41,495 nt of DNA from Legionella anisa (GCF_001467525.1 NZ_LNXS01000002.1:1-41495), one strand, 5' to 3'. Counted from the stretch's first letter, positions 1 to 9,870 are shown. Numbers and translations are program-made. Notes: generated by a model not told the origin, from the letters alone.

Positions 1-1305
1 TTTGAAAAAATGGCCTAAAACACTGTCAACCCCTAAATGATAAAATTTAAAAATATTTTTTACGCAGCCTTGCCGAAAGGACACTTTGATACTACTTGGT
101 GTTGATAATCGAAAACGCCGACACATTGCAGATAAAATCAGCATGCTTTCAGTCATAGCCAACTGATGTCCGGTACAAATACGCTTTCCCAAACCAAAAG
201 GCATGAACGCTTTATTTGCGAATGGAGAGCGATTCAGATGCCGCCTGATATCAAATAACTTTGGATTGGGCCAGTATTTTTTATGCCTTTGCATACCATG
301 GACATTGAGGATCACCAAATCATTAGACCGGAAATTCAGATGGTACAAACTCACATCGACTGTTGGCTGGCGAACGAGCATATATGCCGGAGGATAGAGG
401 CGAAGCGTTTCACAATAAAGTGCTTGAGTCCAAGACCATTGCCTCATTGATTGCACTGACAATTGCGCACTGTCGGAGCTTTCATCGTATATAGCCTGCT
501 GCCATTCTGGATTGCTCGCTAAATAATGCAGAGCGGTGGTAATAGAACTTGCTGTCGTTTCGAAACCCGCAAATAAAAAAGTACTCAAGTGATCGATGCA
601 CTCTCTTCTAGGCCAGTGTAGTTGAAGTTGATGTAATGGTGAACCAGTTCGGACTTTGGCTGTTTGTACTAGGAGGTCCAATTTACTCCTCAAGTCGGAA
701 GCCTTCTTATGAATCAACCGATGTGAAGGTAATGGCAAAAATAAAGGCAACCGCAACAGTTGCCGCATGCGTTGACCACAGTATTGATTTAATACCAACA
801 TATCATTAATGATTGGTGAGACATCTGTCACACCTTCAATACCCATTAAGGCTAATATGTTGCCCATGGTCAACTTCATAATGATTGGGTGAATATCAAT
901 GAGCCCTTGATCACATTGTTGCATTACATTATCGATATTAGCGGTGATCAAGGGTAACGATTCATTCAGTCCTTGAATAGAGAACTGTGGCTTAATTGCA
1001 GGCACTCTATGTTTCCAATCATTATCATCTAACTGGACCAACCCTTGGCGGCCAGTAATAGGGATCAGCTGCTTAAAAACTAGAGAAGACTTGGCAAAAC
1101 AGCTATGTTTCACTAAGGCATCAGCCAAATCAGGTTGACGAATTACCCATAAGCGCTGATTCAAACACTGAAAACCAGCGATATCACCATGACAATGAGC
1201 GACTTGCGCCATGAAACGAATTGGAGCCTTGTGGAAATAAGACAGCGACTTTAAAGGTAACCGGTGGAAAAGCATCGACGTTCTTCCTGAACTTAGATAA
1301 TTCAT
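1..1305 (-). CDS. Cytochrome P450, 3' end beyond the window
   Basis: The frame is open from an ATG at 1305 to base 1, giving 435 codons with no stop in the window. The three P450 hallmarks appear in order: the I-helix oxygen-activation motif AGFETT, the K-helix ExxR in ETLRLYPP, and the heme-binding loop PFGLGKRICTG with the cysteine thiolate ligand. No signal peptide is visible, so a soluble heme monooxygenase is likely; the substrate cannot be told. About 28 residues at the C-terminus are encoded by the 82-bp terminal inverted repeat, so the native tail may have been replaced by foreign sequence. No redox partner gene is visible nearby. The start has no strong ribosome binding site, so it is less certain than the family assignment. 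Confidence 0.92.
   Translation of the reverse strand, partial: MNYLSSGRTSMLFHRLPLKSLSYFHKAPIRFMAQVAHCHGDIAGFQCLNQRLWVIRQPDLADALVKHSCFAKSSLVFKQLIPITGRQGLVQLDDNDWKHRVPAIKPQFSIQGLNESLPLITANIDNVMQQCDQGLIDIHPIIMKLTMGNILALMGIEGVTDVSPIINDMLVLNQYCGQRMRQLLRLPLFLPLPSHRLIHKKASDLRSKLDLLVQTAKVRTGSPLHQLQLHWPRRECIDHLSTFLFAGFETTASSITTALHYLASNPEWQQAIYDESSDSAQLSVQSMRQWSWTQALYCETLRLYPPAYMLVRQPTVDVSLYHLNFRSNDLVILNVHGMQRHKKYWPNPKLFDIRRHLNRSPFANKAFMPFGLGKRICTGHQLAMTESMLILSAMCRRFRLSTPSSIKVSFRQGCVKNIFKFYHLGVDSVLGHFFK
3..84. repeat. Left copy of 82-bp terminal inverted repeat
   Basis: This stretch is the exact reverse complement of 41414-41495. It begins two bases inside the left edge and ends inside the P450 reading frame. 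The outer part carries a TTGACA hexamer when read outward. The same end sequence lying outward on both sides is what one expects where a contig stops at a multicopy insertion sequence. I do not recognise the element. Confidence 0.9.
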
Positions 1306-1418
1306 GGTACCGCATGAGATTTTTTAGTATAAAATATTTTGCTTTGAAGTCAATTATGGACCGCAATTGGAATAGGTAAATGCGCAAATAAAGAAAAAAT
1401 ATTATTAATATCAATCAG

Positions 1419-1446
1419 TTGCAACTTAATCACTCTGTGTTATAAT
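1419..1446 (+). promoter_or_regulatory. Sigma70-like promoter of the 117-residue protein gene
   Basis: TTGCAA at 1419-1424 and a consensus TATAAT at 1441-1446 are separated by 16 bases. The pair lies about 70 bases upstream of the start codon at 1516, which has a clear AAGGAG ribosome binding site. It was found by inspection only. Confidence 0.6.
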
Positions 1447-1515
1447 CGGGCAGATGATTAATTCATTTTCTATGTTTTCCTCACCTAACCTTTCAAAATA
1501 ATAAGGAGATTTACT

Positions 1516-1869
1516 ATGCCTAGAAACGATCCTCCTGAAGTAAAAATGCAAAAAACCTTACAGGTTTTAGGAATGGTAAATTTGATGCTATCCCCTCTGC
1601 TCTTAATTGACTCCCGTCTTGCTTTGGCAGTAGGTTTAGTAGTAAATGGATTGTTAATTTCCCAACTCCATGACATAGGGAAAAAAAGAAGGCCGGGATC
1701 CAATCTGCTCAATCAGGGAAGAACATATTTCTCAGGAATGTTTTTTACCCAAAACTCACCCAACGAAAATATTGGCGAAGTGGATAATACCATAAGAAAT
1801 ATCATCAATGGCGGAGGCGCGATACACGATGAAGTAACCAGTATGTTCTCTAATAAAGGACCCAACTGA
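1516..1869 (+). CDS. Small hypothetical membrane protein
   Basis: This 117-residue protein starts at an ATG preceded by AAGGAG at good spacing and has a consensus promoter upstream. Two hydrophobic stretches, about residues 14-30 and 34-50, could form a membrane hairpin. They are followed by a basic turn (GKKRRPG) and a soluble C-terminal half rich in Asn and Gly. I do not recognise the family. It is divergent from the P450 gene and convergent with the omptin gene, so it is probably monocistronic. Confidence 0.75.
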   Translation: MPRNDPPEVKMQKTLQVLGMVNLMLSPLLLIDSRLALAVGLVVNGLLISQLHDIGKKRRPGSNLLNQGRTYFSGMFFTQNSPNENIGEVDNTIRNIINGGGAIHDEVTSMFSNKGPN

Positions 1870-2020
1870 TTAGATCAGGCAATCTTAAGAAAAGCAAGTA
1901 GGGAATTGTGTCTTTAAATCCAGCAAAAAATTAAAATTCACTACGGATTGTTGGGTCAATATAGGAGCCATGGTCGTCTAGCTAAGAGTATTTAGTGTTC
2001 CATTTTACTCAAGCCAGCCG

Positions 2021-2103
2021 GTCATCCCCGCGCAGGCGGGGATCCATTTTTATATTGGCAATGTGCTCTCTCATGGATGGATTCCTGCCTTCGCAGGAAT
2101 GAC
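2021..2103. repeat. Pair of inverted REP-like palindromic units
   Basis: Two 26-bp units at 2021-2046 and 2078-2103 are inverted relative to each other and differ at only a few bases. Each is itself a palindrome around CCCCGCGCAGGCGGGG or its relative. A related unit lies at 16974-16999. Translated, such repeats give the RGNP and MDPRLRGDD strings often seen as spurious ORFs. The pair sits between two convergent genes and may act as a transcription barrier. Confidence 0.85.
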
Positions 2104-2117
2104 ACCATCGGCTCATT

Positions 2118-3044
2118 CTAAAAAAGATACTGAAGACCAAGAGCGACGCTGTAGTTTTTATTAGATAATCCAGCTGAGTCACTTTCATAGAAATGCGCAC
2201 CGGTATCGTTGTCGATTATTTCGGTATCAGCACGCCCATTCGAATAATGATTGTAGGACGCCTCAACAAAAACTTTTGCGTTGGGTGTGACATAGTAGCC
2301 AGAATTAATTGTTGCAGCATAATATCTGGAGTTATTTCCATGCTCTTTAAACGTTAAATTGCGCATATAATGTTCATCATGATCTTGTGCTGAAACCCAA
2401 TTACTGTATTTTAAAAGGGCATTGAATTCAAAATTATTGATGAAATAGTTCCCTGCTAAGCCAACATAAGGAGTTCTAAATTTTTGTTGGTATCCAATTC
2501 CAAGCTGATTACCAAGGAAACACCCCATATCAGCGCCACTATTATATTGGTAGCAACCCCCAATTGCTCGCCAGCTAAAAGAGCTCCATTGATAACCTGC
2601 AGCCAGACCCAGCTTATAATTTTCATTTTGCATCAGCCAAGTTCTTAAATTCAGATCCACTTCATTGGCATAATTAAGATGTGTATTCTCATGATGCGAC
2701 CAGTCAGTCCAGGTTTCTTGATAGGGATTGAGCCAGTCATAATCATCCATTGCAGCCTTATTTTTTGCCAAGGTTATCCAGCCTCTACCATTAATACTAA
2801 GCCAGGTTAGGAAATCATAATTTAATTCCCCTTTTATTATCGCAGCATTTTTTATGCGCCAATTGAGCTGGCTTAGCTTGGTACCTGTTTCTGGATTATA
2901 AACATATTCATGGGCCTTACCTGATAGGATTCCTACAGAAGTACTTAACGACAAGCCATTCAAACTGTAATCCACAGCATAAGCATCAAGCGTGCACGTC
3001 AAAGATAAGGAAGTTAGAGCCAACATAACTATTTTATTATTCAT
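2118..3044 (-). CDS. Omptin-family outer-membrane aspartyl protease
   Basis: This 308-residue protein has a signal peptide ending at about AYA, residue 23, followed by a ten-strand omptin barrel. Similarity to OmpT, Pla and PgtE is obvious throughout, for example LNYANEVDLNLRTWL and GYYVTPNAKVFVEA. All four omptin catalytic residues appear present: D101 and D103 in MDDYDW match OmpT D83 and D85, and D223 and H225 in DHDEHY match D210 and H212. It ends in the outer-membrane signature LQYLF. Omptins are surface proteases that cleave between basic residues of host peptides and proteins and need rough LPS for activity. The ATG has an AGGAAA site upstream. It is transcribed alone, convergent with 1516-1869. 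Confidence 0.93.
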   Translation of the reverse strand: MNNKIVMLALTSLSLTCTLDAYAVDYSLNGLSLSTSVGILSGKAHEYVYNPETGTKLSQLNWRIKNAAIIKGELNYDFLTWLSINGRGWITLAKNKAAMDDYDWLNPYQETWTDWSHHENTHLNYANEVDLNLRTWLMQNENYKLGLAAGYQWSSFSWRAIGGCYQYNSGADMGCFLGNQLGIGYQQKFRTPYVGLAGNYFINNFEFNALLKYSNWVSAQDHDEHYMRNLTFKEHGNNSRYYAATINSGYYVTPNAKVFVEASYNHYSNGRADTEIIDNDTGAHFYESDSAGLSNKNYSVALGLQYLF

Positions 3045-3423
3045 ATTCTTTTCCTAGTTTGGGCCGGCAGTCCTTGCAGCGAAGTGACTTCAAAAAAGCA
3101 ATCGAATTATTGTGACTCATGATGCTCTTGTCAAGAACAAGATTTAAAAATATTGACCACCAGGAGTGTTAATCGTACACTTACATGGTACCTTCATGGT
3201 ACCTTGTTGGAAAAGAAGCCTGGTTATTAATATCTCTTTACCTTCAAGGGTTGCTCATATTTCCTTAATCTTAGTAATGTAAACTTACAACAAGGGAAAT
3301 TCTGTATAAAAAACAATCAGGATTAGCCCTGTAGATCGCTTCTTCAGAGCAGACGAGTAAGTTCCGGGGTTTGCTTACACTGGAATTTTTTTAACGAGAT
3401 AATGACATACTTGAGGAATAGTA
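3045..3423. other. Divergent intergenic region with tandem CATGGTACCTT
   Basis: This 379-base region separates the omptin gene from the divergent giant gene. It contains two exact head-to-tail copies of CATGGTACCTT at 3184-3194 and 3195-3205, each with the palindrome GGTACC. A further TTCATGGTACC occurs at the P450 start (1301-1311). These could be operator half-sites. No convincing promoter could be assigned by eye, and no ORF with a ribosome binding site was seen. Confidence 0.5.
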
Positions 3424-6400
3424 ATGGCATTAAGTGAAGAATATCAAAAGAAAAGTCTAGAAAACTTCATTAAACGTTACAAGAAAAAATTAGCTGCCCA
3501 AAGTATAGCCCTTCTTGAGGCTATCAATAAATTGGCGGCTACTTATAATGTGCCTTTAGGTTTTCAAAGTGATGACGTTATTAATCTTGTAGGCAAGCAA
3601 CTCGAAAAACCTTTCGATAAGTCTTCGCTTCAAAATGTTGCTGCCTCTATTTACACTTTGGTCATAGAGCAAAACGACCGTGAAATGCATGAAAATAGAC
3701 GTAAACACCGCGCTCAAGGACATTTTGATCTAAAGTATATTCATCAACGCAGCCTCCGGGATCAATTACAAGACCATGATATGGCCTTGTTAATGCCTCA
3801 ATCCTATAGAAATATCGAAGTGCTGGGTCCGGTAAACCGCTTTGACTCCCGATCGGTTGAAGCAGCACAAGAAGGCTTGGATTTAGCCCTTAAAAATAAA
3901 CGTTTTGATCATATTTTTATTTCAATAGGTCCTGGTCATTGGCGAGGTGTTTATTTATCAAAACCCGCTGGAGGTAAAGGGAAATATCAGCTTGAATTAT
4001 TTGACCCTATGGGTCCGAGTGGTGCTAATGCAATCCGGGAGATGACTTTAGATTTGTTAAAAAAATGTGGAATCGATGAGAGTCAAGTAACGATTAAGAC
4101 CACAGGACCTACTCATCCACAAACAGACGCGTATGCTTGCGGAGACTTTACTTGTGCTTATAGCCATAAAAAAATGAAAGAGCTTAGCGCCCAAGATAGA
4201 GCCTATAATCAAAATCTTATCACCGTATTGGATAGCCGTGGCAATAAAGGAGACGCACTGCGTTATGCAAGTAGAGAGGAATCTTCGAAACTTGCAAAAT
4301 CCAAACCCATAGTGCAACAGCCTGAAGAGGAAATTGAGTTTTCAGAAAGTGAAAAGCAGGAGTTTTTGCGTCGATTAGGTCAAATCGTGTCAGACCCTAA
4401 TCAGATAGATAAAGCCGTTCTGGAAGGAAATGTTGCACAAATAAAAAATACATCTGGAACATATAAATCCGCATCGTTACGTGAATTGGACGCTTATGGA
4501 GTATTTAATTCAGACGGTTCTATAAATGAAGATGTTGCCGCACAATATGGGATAAAGTTCGATAAAAGTCAAATTAAAACACGGCTGGAATCTTATGGGT
4601 TCAAGCATCTCTCTTTAAGAGAAATGCTCATTTTTGAATCGGCTATTCGTTCGGTAATCAATGATCTTACTTCTGAGACAATAGATCTTGATCTAAGCTC
4701 GCATCAACCAAGTATGGGATTGGCGAAGCAGTGTTTCGCAGATTTTTTGCCGCCGACTCAGTTTCGACTTGTAAATCCTTTAAGTATGGAATTAACCGGC
4801 CCAACCCGACAAATGATAGGCATGGGTTATTTTAAATTTAAAGAGACTAATATTTCAATTTCCCCAGGACCTAATTCAGCCAGATCACTCACCCCAAAGA
4901 CAAATCCAGAGCTTTATGAAGCAGAACATGATATCGCAAGATATTTAAACAATTTACTAACAAATAATGTAGCTCATGTATTTGCTATGGGGAGGGTGTT
5001 TCCTTATTATCCCCAAGCAAGTTCTGGTCAAAGAGAATTAATAAAAGATAACGCGTTAACAAGTGATTTCATTAATTACTTCATACCGGATGCCAATGGA
5101 CGCGTGGCACTCCCTAATATTCCTGAGCTTGAAGACTTTAATATTACGTCACGTCCAATTAGAACAGTAGGACGATTTATAACTTATGAAATCAGCATCA
5201 ATGGAAGTGCTCCTATTCAAATACATCATTTCCCTCTTCGCGATAAGCTACCCTTGGAGTTAACTCCAGACGAATTGGCTTATGTTAAACAAGTAAATCA
5301 GACCACTCTTCCGCAACAAAATATCCATGCACATTGCCGAAAAGGAAAAGGACGTAGTGCCCAAATTGCCTATCTTTTAGCGTCTTTGAATCCCAAATAC
5401 AGCCAGCTGAGTCACGAAGAGCGACTCGCTCAGATGCGAGCTGAAAAAACCCCTCATAGGAAACCCGAATATTTTATAGAAACGGACGTACAAAAAGATT
5501 ATATCAAGAAAGCCGGAAGCTTAATTCAGAGAAACATTCTTGCTGAAGTCCCTCAAAATATTGAACTTTATGGAGACATTCCCACTGAAGTCTCTCTTGA
5601 AGAGAAAAATATCGAACTTTATATTGTTTATGGAACTTTATTAAAGCAAGAAATTGATAAACATCTTCAACAGATTGAACTATCAAAGCAAACAGTGGAT
5701 TTAGCACTTCTTGAATTGATGGAAAAATATCAAGAATTAAGTTCGACTTCTCCCGAGAAATTAGATGAGTGGGTTGAAGGTGTTTGTTCCAATTCAATTA
5801 TCACTCAGTCTACAATTACGTTATTCGAGTCGATTAAGAACTCTACTGATTTCTTGCTGCATGCCTTTGTAGAACAGAGAAACATCAACGATGTGGAGAT
5901 GTTTTTTGATTTACAAGTACATCATGGAAGCTATCAAGATATTCTTGATAAATTAGCTGCACTTCAAATTAAACGTTCCAAGGAGATATCAAGTAGACAG
6001 GAACGTGGGAAAATTACTCCTGATGCAGCTCAAAAAGAACAAGATAAATTAGAAAAATATGCCGCCTCTTTTGTATCTCACATACAAGAGACCTATTTAA
6101 AAAATTGGGAAAAGATAGGGTCTAAAAAGGACAAAGTAAGCTGCTTCGTTGAAGTCCGTGCAAGCAGTTCAGAAGTAATAACTCAAATATTCGATGCGCT
6201 ACTACATCACGATCCGAAGACATTCGCAAAAGAAGAATTTAAGCGCCTACAAAAAGAATATTATCAGTACAAACCACGTATTAACCTGCTTGAAGAAGTA
6301 AACCTACTCGAAAAAGCCAAAGGTATAGACACCTATTCACTTGATCCTGAGCTTAAACAACAGAGCATGATTATAGAACAATTGTTTGCTTTAGGTTATG

Positions 6401-9400
6401 ACCATTTTACAGCGGACACGGATCATATAATCGGGAAAATGTATCTGATCTATGAACAATTAAGTGAATTGATTAGCGCTAATGAACTTAGCCCAGAACA
6501 GTGGAATGCCTTAAAAACACGGTATATTGCATTTAAGACTCTATTTGATTTTACAAAGCCAGATAAAATGGAAACCCCTGACATATTTTTAACTTTGGAT
6601 AACTTATTCCAGGGAGAAAGAGAACACGCCACCCATTTATTCACTTTATTTAAATGGAGAGTCTCCCAAGTCACACCGAGGAAAGAAAGTCTGGAGGAAT
6701 TTGTTTCCAGCTTAGGTTTTGCTGTATTAGATACCGCGGTCGAAGATCTTCCAAAAAAGTATTATGGTGACAATGCGGATGGTATTTATTCTGAAAAAAT
6801 CAACCAATTATTAAGAGATATTGAAAAAATAGCTGCGAATTATAAAAAAACCGCTAAAAAAGGAGTCATTAAATTAACGCAAGAGCGTGAAATCCCGACT
6901 CAAGAAGAGTACGAAGAAGCACGGGAACAGGTTGTCGAATTAATTTCAAAATATCTTCCATTTCTTACCACCTCAACAGATTTTAGAGTACGTCTTGAAA
7001 ATCTAGCCAACGACTTTCTACGTTTTGAAAGTGATTCTCAATTAAGCGCTCCGGAGTTTGAGAAATTAAAAAAACGATTTGCTGAATTGAAATTAGAGTA
7101 TCAAAAGCACGCCAAGAATGAGGTCGTTGAGCAGGTGATAGAAGAAATTGAAGTGCGAATTAAAGAAGTGGTCGAGCCTGATAAAGAGAAAGAAAATCTT
7201 CTTACAAAACAATATCGTGAATCAAGAGAAAATGTTCTAAGAATCAAAACCATTAAATCGGGGGCTGCTCGAGAAGCTCAAGATGAAATTCCTTTTTTTG
7301 AATCGCGAATTGAAAAGAAAATACCCAAAGAGAGAGGCTATCTTAAACGTCCAAAACTCATTGTGTTCAATATAGATGAGATAATCATTGAATTGAATCA
7401 TGGTGAAAAGACACGAACGAAGGAACTGATTAATGTACTGAACTATGCCAAGAAATATGGCGTGGAAGTAGCTCTTGCTTGCAGTCATACGCCATCTCCC
7501 GATGATGAGGAACAATCACCGTTCGCACAATTAAGAGGAATAATAGAGAAAAAAGCAGGAATTGATATTTCACATATGATGTTTTTCTTAGATACTCTTC
7601 CCCTACATCATGAAAAAGCAACTACAGCCCGATATTTTCAGAAAAAAATCGCTCAGTTATCAGAACAAATTGACCTCTTAAAAAGCCAGATTCCTACGGA
7701 AGTAGATGTACAAGAATTACAAAGACGGTTCCCTGAAGAAAAAGATAGAGAAGAATTAGAACAAGCCCTCCAACAGGTACGCGCAAAAAAGGAAAAATTA
7801 GAACAAACGATTGGAACGTTACAAGAAGAACGTGCTTCTCTGCCTGAGAAATTAGCTAAATTAACTTCAGATGAATTCTTACAGTTGGATGCCATAAGAC
7901 ATTACCATGCGCTTAGAAAGCCGAGCAATGATCTTGATTATTATCAAACGGTTGAAGGCGGTATTTTAGCGGATTTTAAAAACGCTGAATTAGCAAAAAA
8001 ACATTTAGGAATAAGTGAATTAGAGAAAACTGCAATTTGGGATAACTTATTTCAGTTAGCAGAAGCCCTGATGGAAGCGGAGTACCCTCAACTGCCGACC
8101 ATGAAACCATCAACTGCAAGACCTTCATTGCAAACCCTATTAAAAGAACTTATTTATAATGCGGATAAACCAAATCTATTGCAAAAGAAATATGGCGATC
8201 TTCGCCGATGGGAAGAGGTGAGACAAAAGATTGCAGAAAATAAAGAGCATTTTCTCCAACACATTCCTCAACTCGAAGCATTTTATCACAGTCAACTTGC
8301 GTACCGAAAAAGTGCATACGAGAAAAAAATATCTGAAAAAGCTGTTTTGAAAGAAGAGGATATGGTGTTTTTTGATGGCCATCAAAATACTCTTGATCAA
8401 ATTCATCAACGCAGTAATTATCGAGCAATTAAGATTGGTAATGGTGATAAAAAACCATTTCGACACATGGTGGATCTTAATTATGAGATGGGCGCATACA
8501 ACGGGGTTATTGCTTATTTAAAAGGAGATGAAGAAAATGCTCCTAAAAATTATGGCCCAAACCACATCAATAAAACATTAGCACCTTATTTAACCAACAT
8601 TCCTGATTTTAAACTATCTGAGTTTCAACATTCTCCTATCGTATTACATTTAGAAATGTCCGTAATACTTGCGAAATTACCTGAGTTAAGCGCAGAAGAA
8701 GAAGTCCAACAACGTTATAAGGAGCAATTTTTTGAGGCTGCTATTGAACGCTTTGAACAATTACCCAAAGCATTGCAAGATGATTTCGTGGAAACTTATT
8801 ATAGGAATGGGCATCAAGCCTTAAAAGAAATAAATCAAGAGCTTGCAAAGTTAATCTCAGCTCCCTCTTCTCAGCTTGATGACAAATTAGCCAAGCTACA
8901 GACTCAAGTCGATAGAATTGTCGAAATGGATGAAAAATTTTCACGACACATTTCACTAACGTTCCTAAGTTCCGAAGCGAACTTGTTACGAGCAATGATT
9001 ACTGAAGGTTTGGATTCAGAAAATCTCGACCATTTAAAAAAAGTAGGCGTTGATAAAGTGGCGTTTACAGCAGCTCATGATGAATTACGCACACAGTTTT
9101 ATATCGAATCAATAGAAGAACAACCCGATACTTATCTGCTGCAAAAAATTCATCCGACTCTTGAAGGAATGGATACTTTTGATAAAGAATTTATCACCGA
9201 GCAATATACACTTTGCGTTAAGAAACGCTTGATGGAAATTACTAATGAGAATTATGCTTCGTTAAAAGACGCTTTAGTTGCTGTGCAAAATGATGTAGAA
9301 CAGATAATAACACCACGCGAAAAAAATGATGCAGCTCTAGATGTAGCCGTAGCCCATCGCCAATTGATTGCCGCAAAAAAACTATGTGACTCTTTACGCC

Positions 9401-9870
9401 AAACAATCGTTCCATACCAAAATAAGGTAGACGAGTTAAATGAACAACCTGAGGTAGATTATATTGAGCAAATCTCTGCTCTATCAGAAATAATTGCACA
9501 TTACCAACAAAAAGTTGAATCATCCCCTGAATGTCAAGCCAAACTCTTCTTGGATAAAGCAGAGAAATATTTGTGTACTAAAAATTGGGACGTGGGATTT
9601 CAATTGGAAAAACATACCATACGCGTAGGAGATAAAGTAAAGAAAATTCCTGCAACTGTAGCAGAACAATTGAAGGTTATAAAAGAGGCCCGGGAGGATG
9701 GCAATTATTTAGATGCTAAAACAAAGTTTTTAGATATAGGAAAACAAAAGGAGCTTTCTTGGCGTTCTTCAAAAGTAGCAAAAAACTATTATTCTTTATT
9801 CAAGAAACCTGATGACGAAAGCATAGAAAAAGACCTGAACAGCAAGTTTTCGCCAACCTCAAAAACTTAG
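3424..9870 (+). CDS. Giant effector-like protein: CE-clan protease, PTP and HAD-like domains
   Basis: The protein is 2148 residues and starts at an ATG with GAGGA seven bases upstream. Residues about 105-250 look like a CE-clan (Ulp1/C48-like) cysteine protease: H172 in GHWRG, D194 in LFDPMG, Q233 in PQTD and C239 in ACGDF have the family's order and spacing. Residues about 480-680 carry a protein-tyrosine-phosphatase P-loop HCRKGKGRS, with C638, R644 and a candidate general acid D607. Residues about 1310-1690 look like a HAD-type fold whose first motif is FNIDEI, with Asn1316 where the nucleophilic Asp is expected, S1354 as motif II and VFFDGH as motif IV. A coiled coil (about 1385-1440) is inserted in it. 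The rest is charged helical and coiled-coil sequence. There are no membrane segments or signal peptide, so Dot/Icm export is a plausible inference. Confidence 0.9.
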   Translation: MALSEEYQKKSLENFIKRYKKKLAAQSIALLEAINKLAATYNVPLGFQSDDVINLVGKQLEKPFDKSSLQNVAASIYTLVIEQNDREMHENRRKHRAQGHFDLKYIHQRSLRDQLQDHDMALLMPQSYRNIEVLGPVNRFDSRSVEAAQEGLDLALKNKRFDHIFISIGPGHWRGVYLSKPAGGKGKYQLELFDPMGPSGANAIREMTLDLLKKCGIDESQVTIKTTGPTHPQTDAYACGDFTCAYSHKKMKELSAQDRAYNQNLITVLDSRGNKGDALRYASREESSKLAKSKPIVQQPEEEIEFSESEKQEFLRRLGQIVSDPNQIDKAVLEGNVAQIKNTSGTYKSASLRELDAYGVFNSDGSINEDVAAQYGIKFDKSQIKTRLESYGFKHLSLREMLIFESAIRSVINDLTSETIDLDLSSHQPSMGLAKQCFADFLPPTQFRLVNPLSMELTGPTRQMIGMGYFKFKETNISISPGPNSARSLTPKTNPELYEAEHDIARYLNNLLTNNVAHVFAMGRVFPYYPQASSGQRELIKDNALTSDFINYFIPDANGRVALPNIPELEDFNITSRPIRTVGRFITYEISINGSAPIQIHHFPLRDKLPLELTPDELAYVKQVNQTTLPQQNIHAHCRKGKGRSAQIAYLLASLNPKYSQLSHEERLAQMRAEKTPHRKPEYFIETDVQKDYIKKAGSLIQRNILAEVPQNIELYGDIPTEVSLEEKNIELYIVYGTLLKQEIDKHLQQIELSKQTVDLALLELMEKYQELSSTSPEKLDEWVEGVCSNSIITQSTITLFESIKNSTDFLLHAFVEQRNINDVEMFFDLQVHHGSYQDILDKLAALQIKRSKEISSRQERGKITPDAAQKEQDKLEKYAASFVSHIQETYLKNWEKIGSKKDKVSCFVEVRASSSEVITQIFDALLHHDPKTFAKEEFKRLQKEYYQYKPRINLLEEVNLLEKAKGIDTYSLDPELKQQSMIIEQLFALGYDHFTADTDHIIGKMYLIYEQLSELISANELSPEQWNALKTRYIAFKTLFDFTKPDKMETPDIFLTLDNLFQGEREHATHLFTLFKWRVSQVTPRKESLEEFVSSLGFAVLDTAVEDLPKKYYGDNADGIYSEKINQLLRDIEKIAANYKKTAKKGVIKLTQEREIPTQEEYEEAREQVVELISKYLPFLTTSTDFRVRLENLANDFLRFESDSQLSAPEFEKLKKRFAELKLEYQKHAKNEVVEQVIEEIEVRIKEVVEPDKEKENLLTKQYRESRENVLRIKTIKSGAAREAQDEIPFFESRIEKKIPKERGYLKRPKLIVFNIDEIIIELNHGEKTRTKELINVLNYAKKYGVEVALACSHTPSPDDEEQSPFAQLRGIIEKKAGIDISHMMFFLDTLPLHHEKATTARYFQKKIAQLSEQIDLLKSQIPTEVDVQELQRRFPEEKDREELEQALQQVRAKKEKLEQTIGTLQEERASLPEKLAKLTSDEFLQLDAIRHYHALRKPSNDLDYYQTVEGGILADFKNAELAKKHLGISELEKTAIWDNLFQLAEALMEAEYPQLPTMKPSTARPSLQTLLKELIYNADKPNLLQKKYGDLRRWEEVRQKIAENKEHFLQHIPQLEAFYHSQLAYRKSAYEKKISEKAVLKEEDMVFFDGHQNTLDQIHQRSNYRAIKIGNGDKKPFRHMVDLNYEMGAYNGVIAYLKGDEENAPKNYGPNHINKTLAPYLTNIPDFKLSEFQHSPIVLHLEMSVILAKLPELSAEEEVQQRYKEQFFEAAIERFEQLPKALQDDFVETYYRNGHQALKEINQELAKLISAPSSQLDDKLAKLQTQVDRIVEMDEKFSRHISLTFLSSEANLLRAMITEGLDSENLDHLKKVGVDKVAFTAAHDELRTQFYIESIEEQPDTYLLQKIHPTLEGMDTFDKEFITEQYTLCVKKRLMEITNENYASLKDALVAVQNDVEQIITPREKNDAALDVAVAHRQLIAAKKLCDSLRQTIVPYQNKVDELNEQPEVDYIEQISALSEIIAHYQQKVESSPECQAKLFLDKAEKYLCTKNWDVGFQLEKHTIRVGDKVKKIPATVAEQLKVIKEAREDGNYLDAKTKFLDIGKQKELSWRSSKVAKNYYSLFKKPDDESIEKDLNSKFSPTSKT

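Noticed and set aside
1184..1414. 76-codon minus-strand ORF at the P450 start
   Set aside because: It overlaps the P450 N-terminus in another frame; the P450 frame is supported by three family motifs.
2009..2200. 63-codon minus-strand ORF
   Set aside because: Much of its translation is the repeat-derived RGNP and MDPRLRGDD pattern from the REP-like units, and it overlaps the omptin 3' end.
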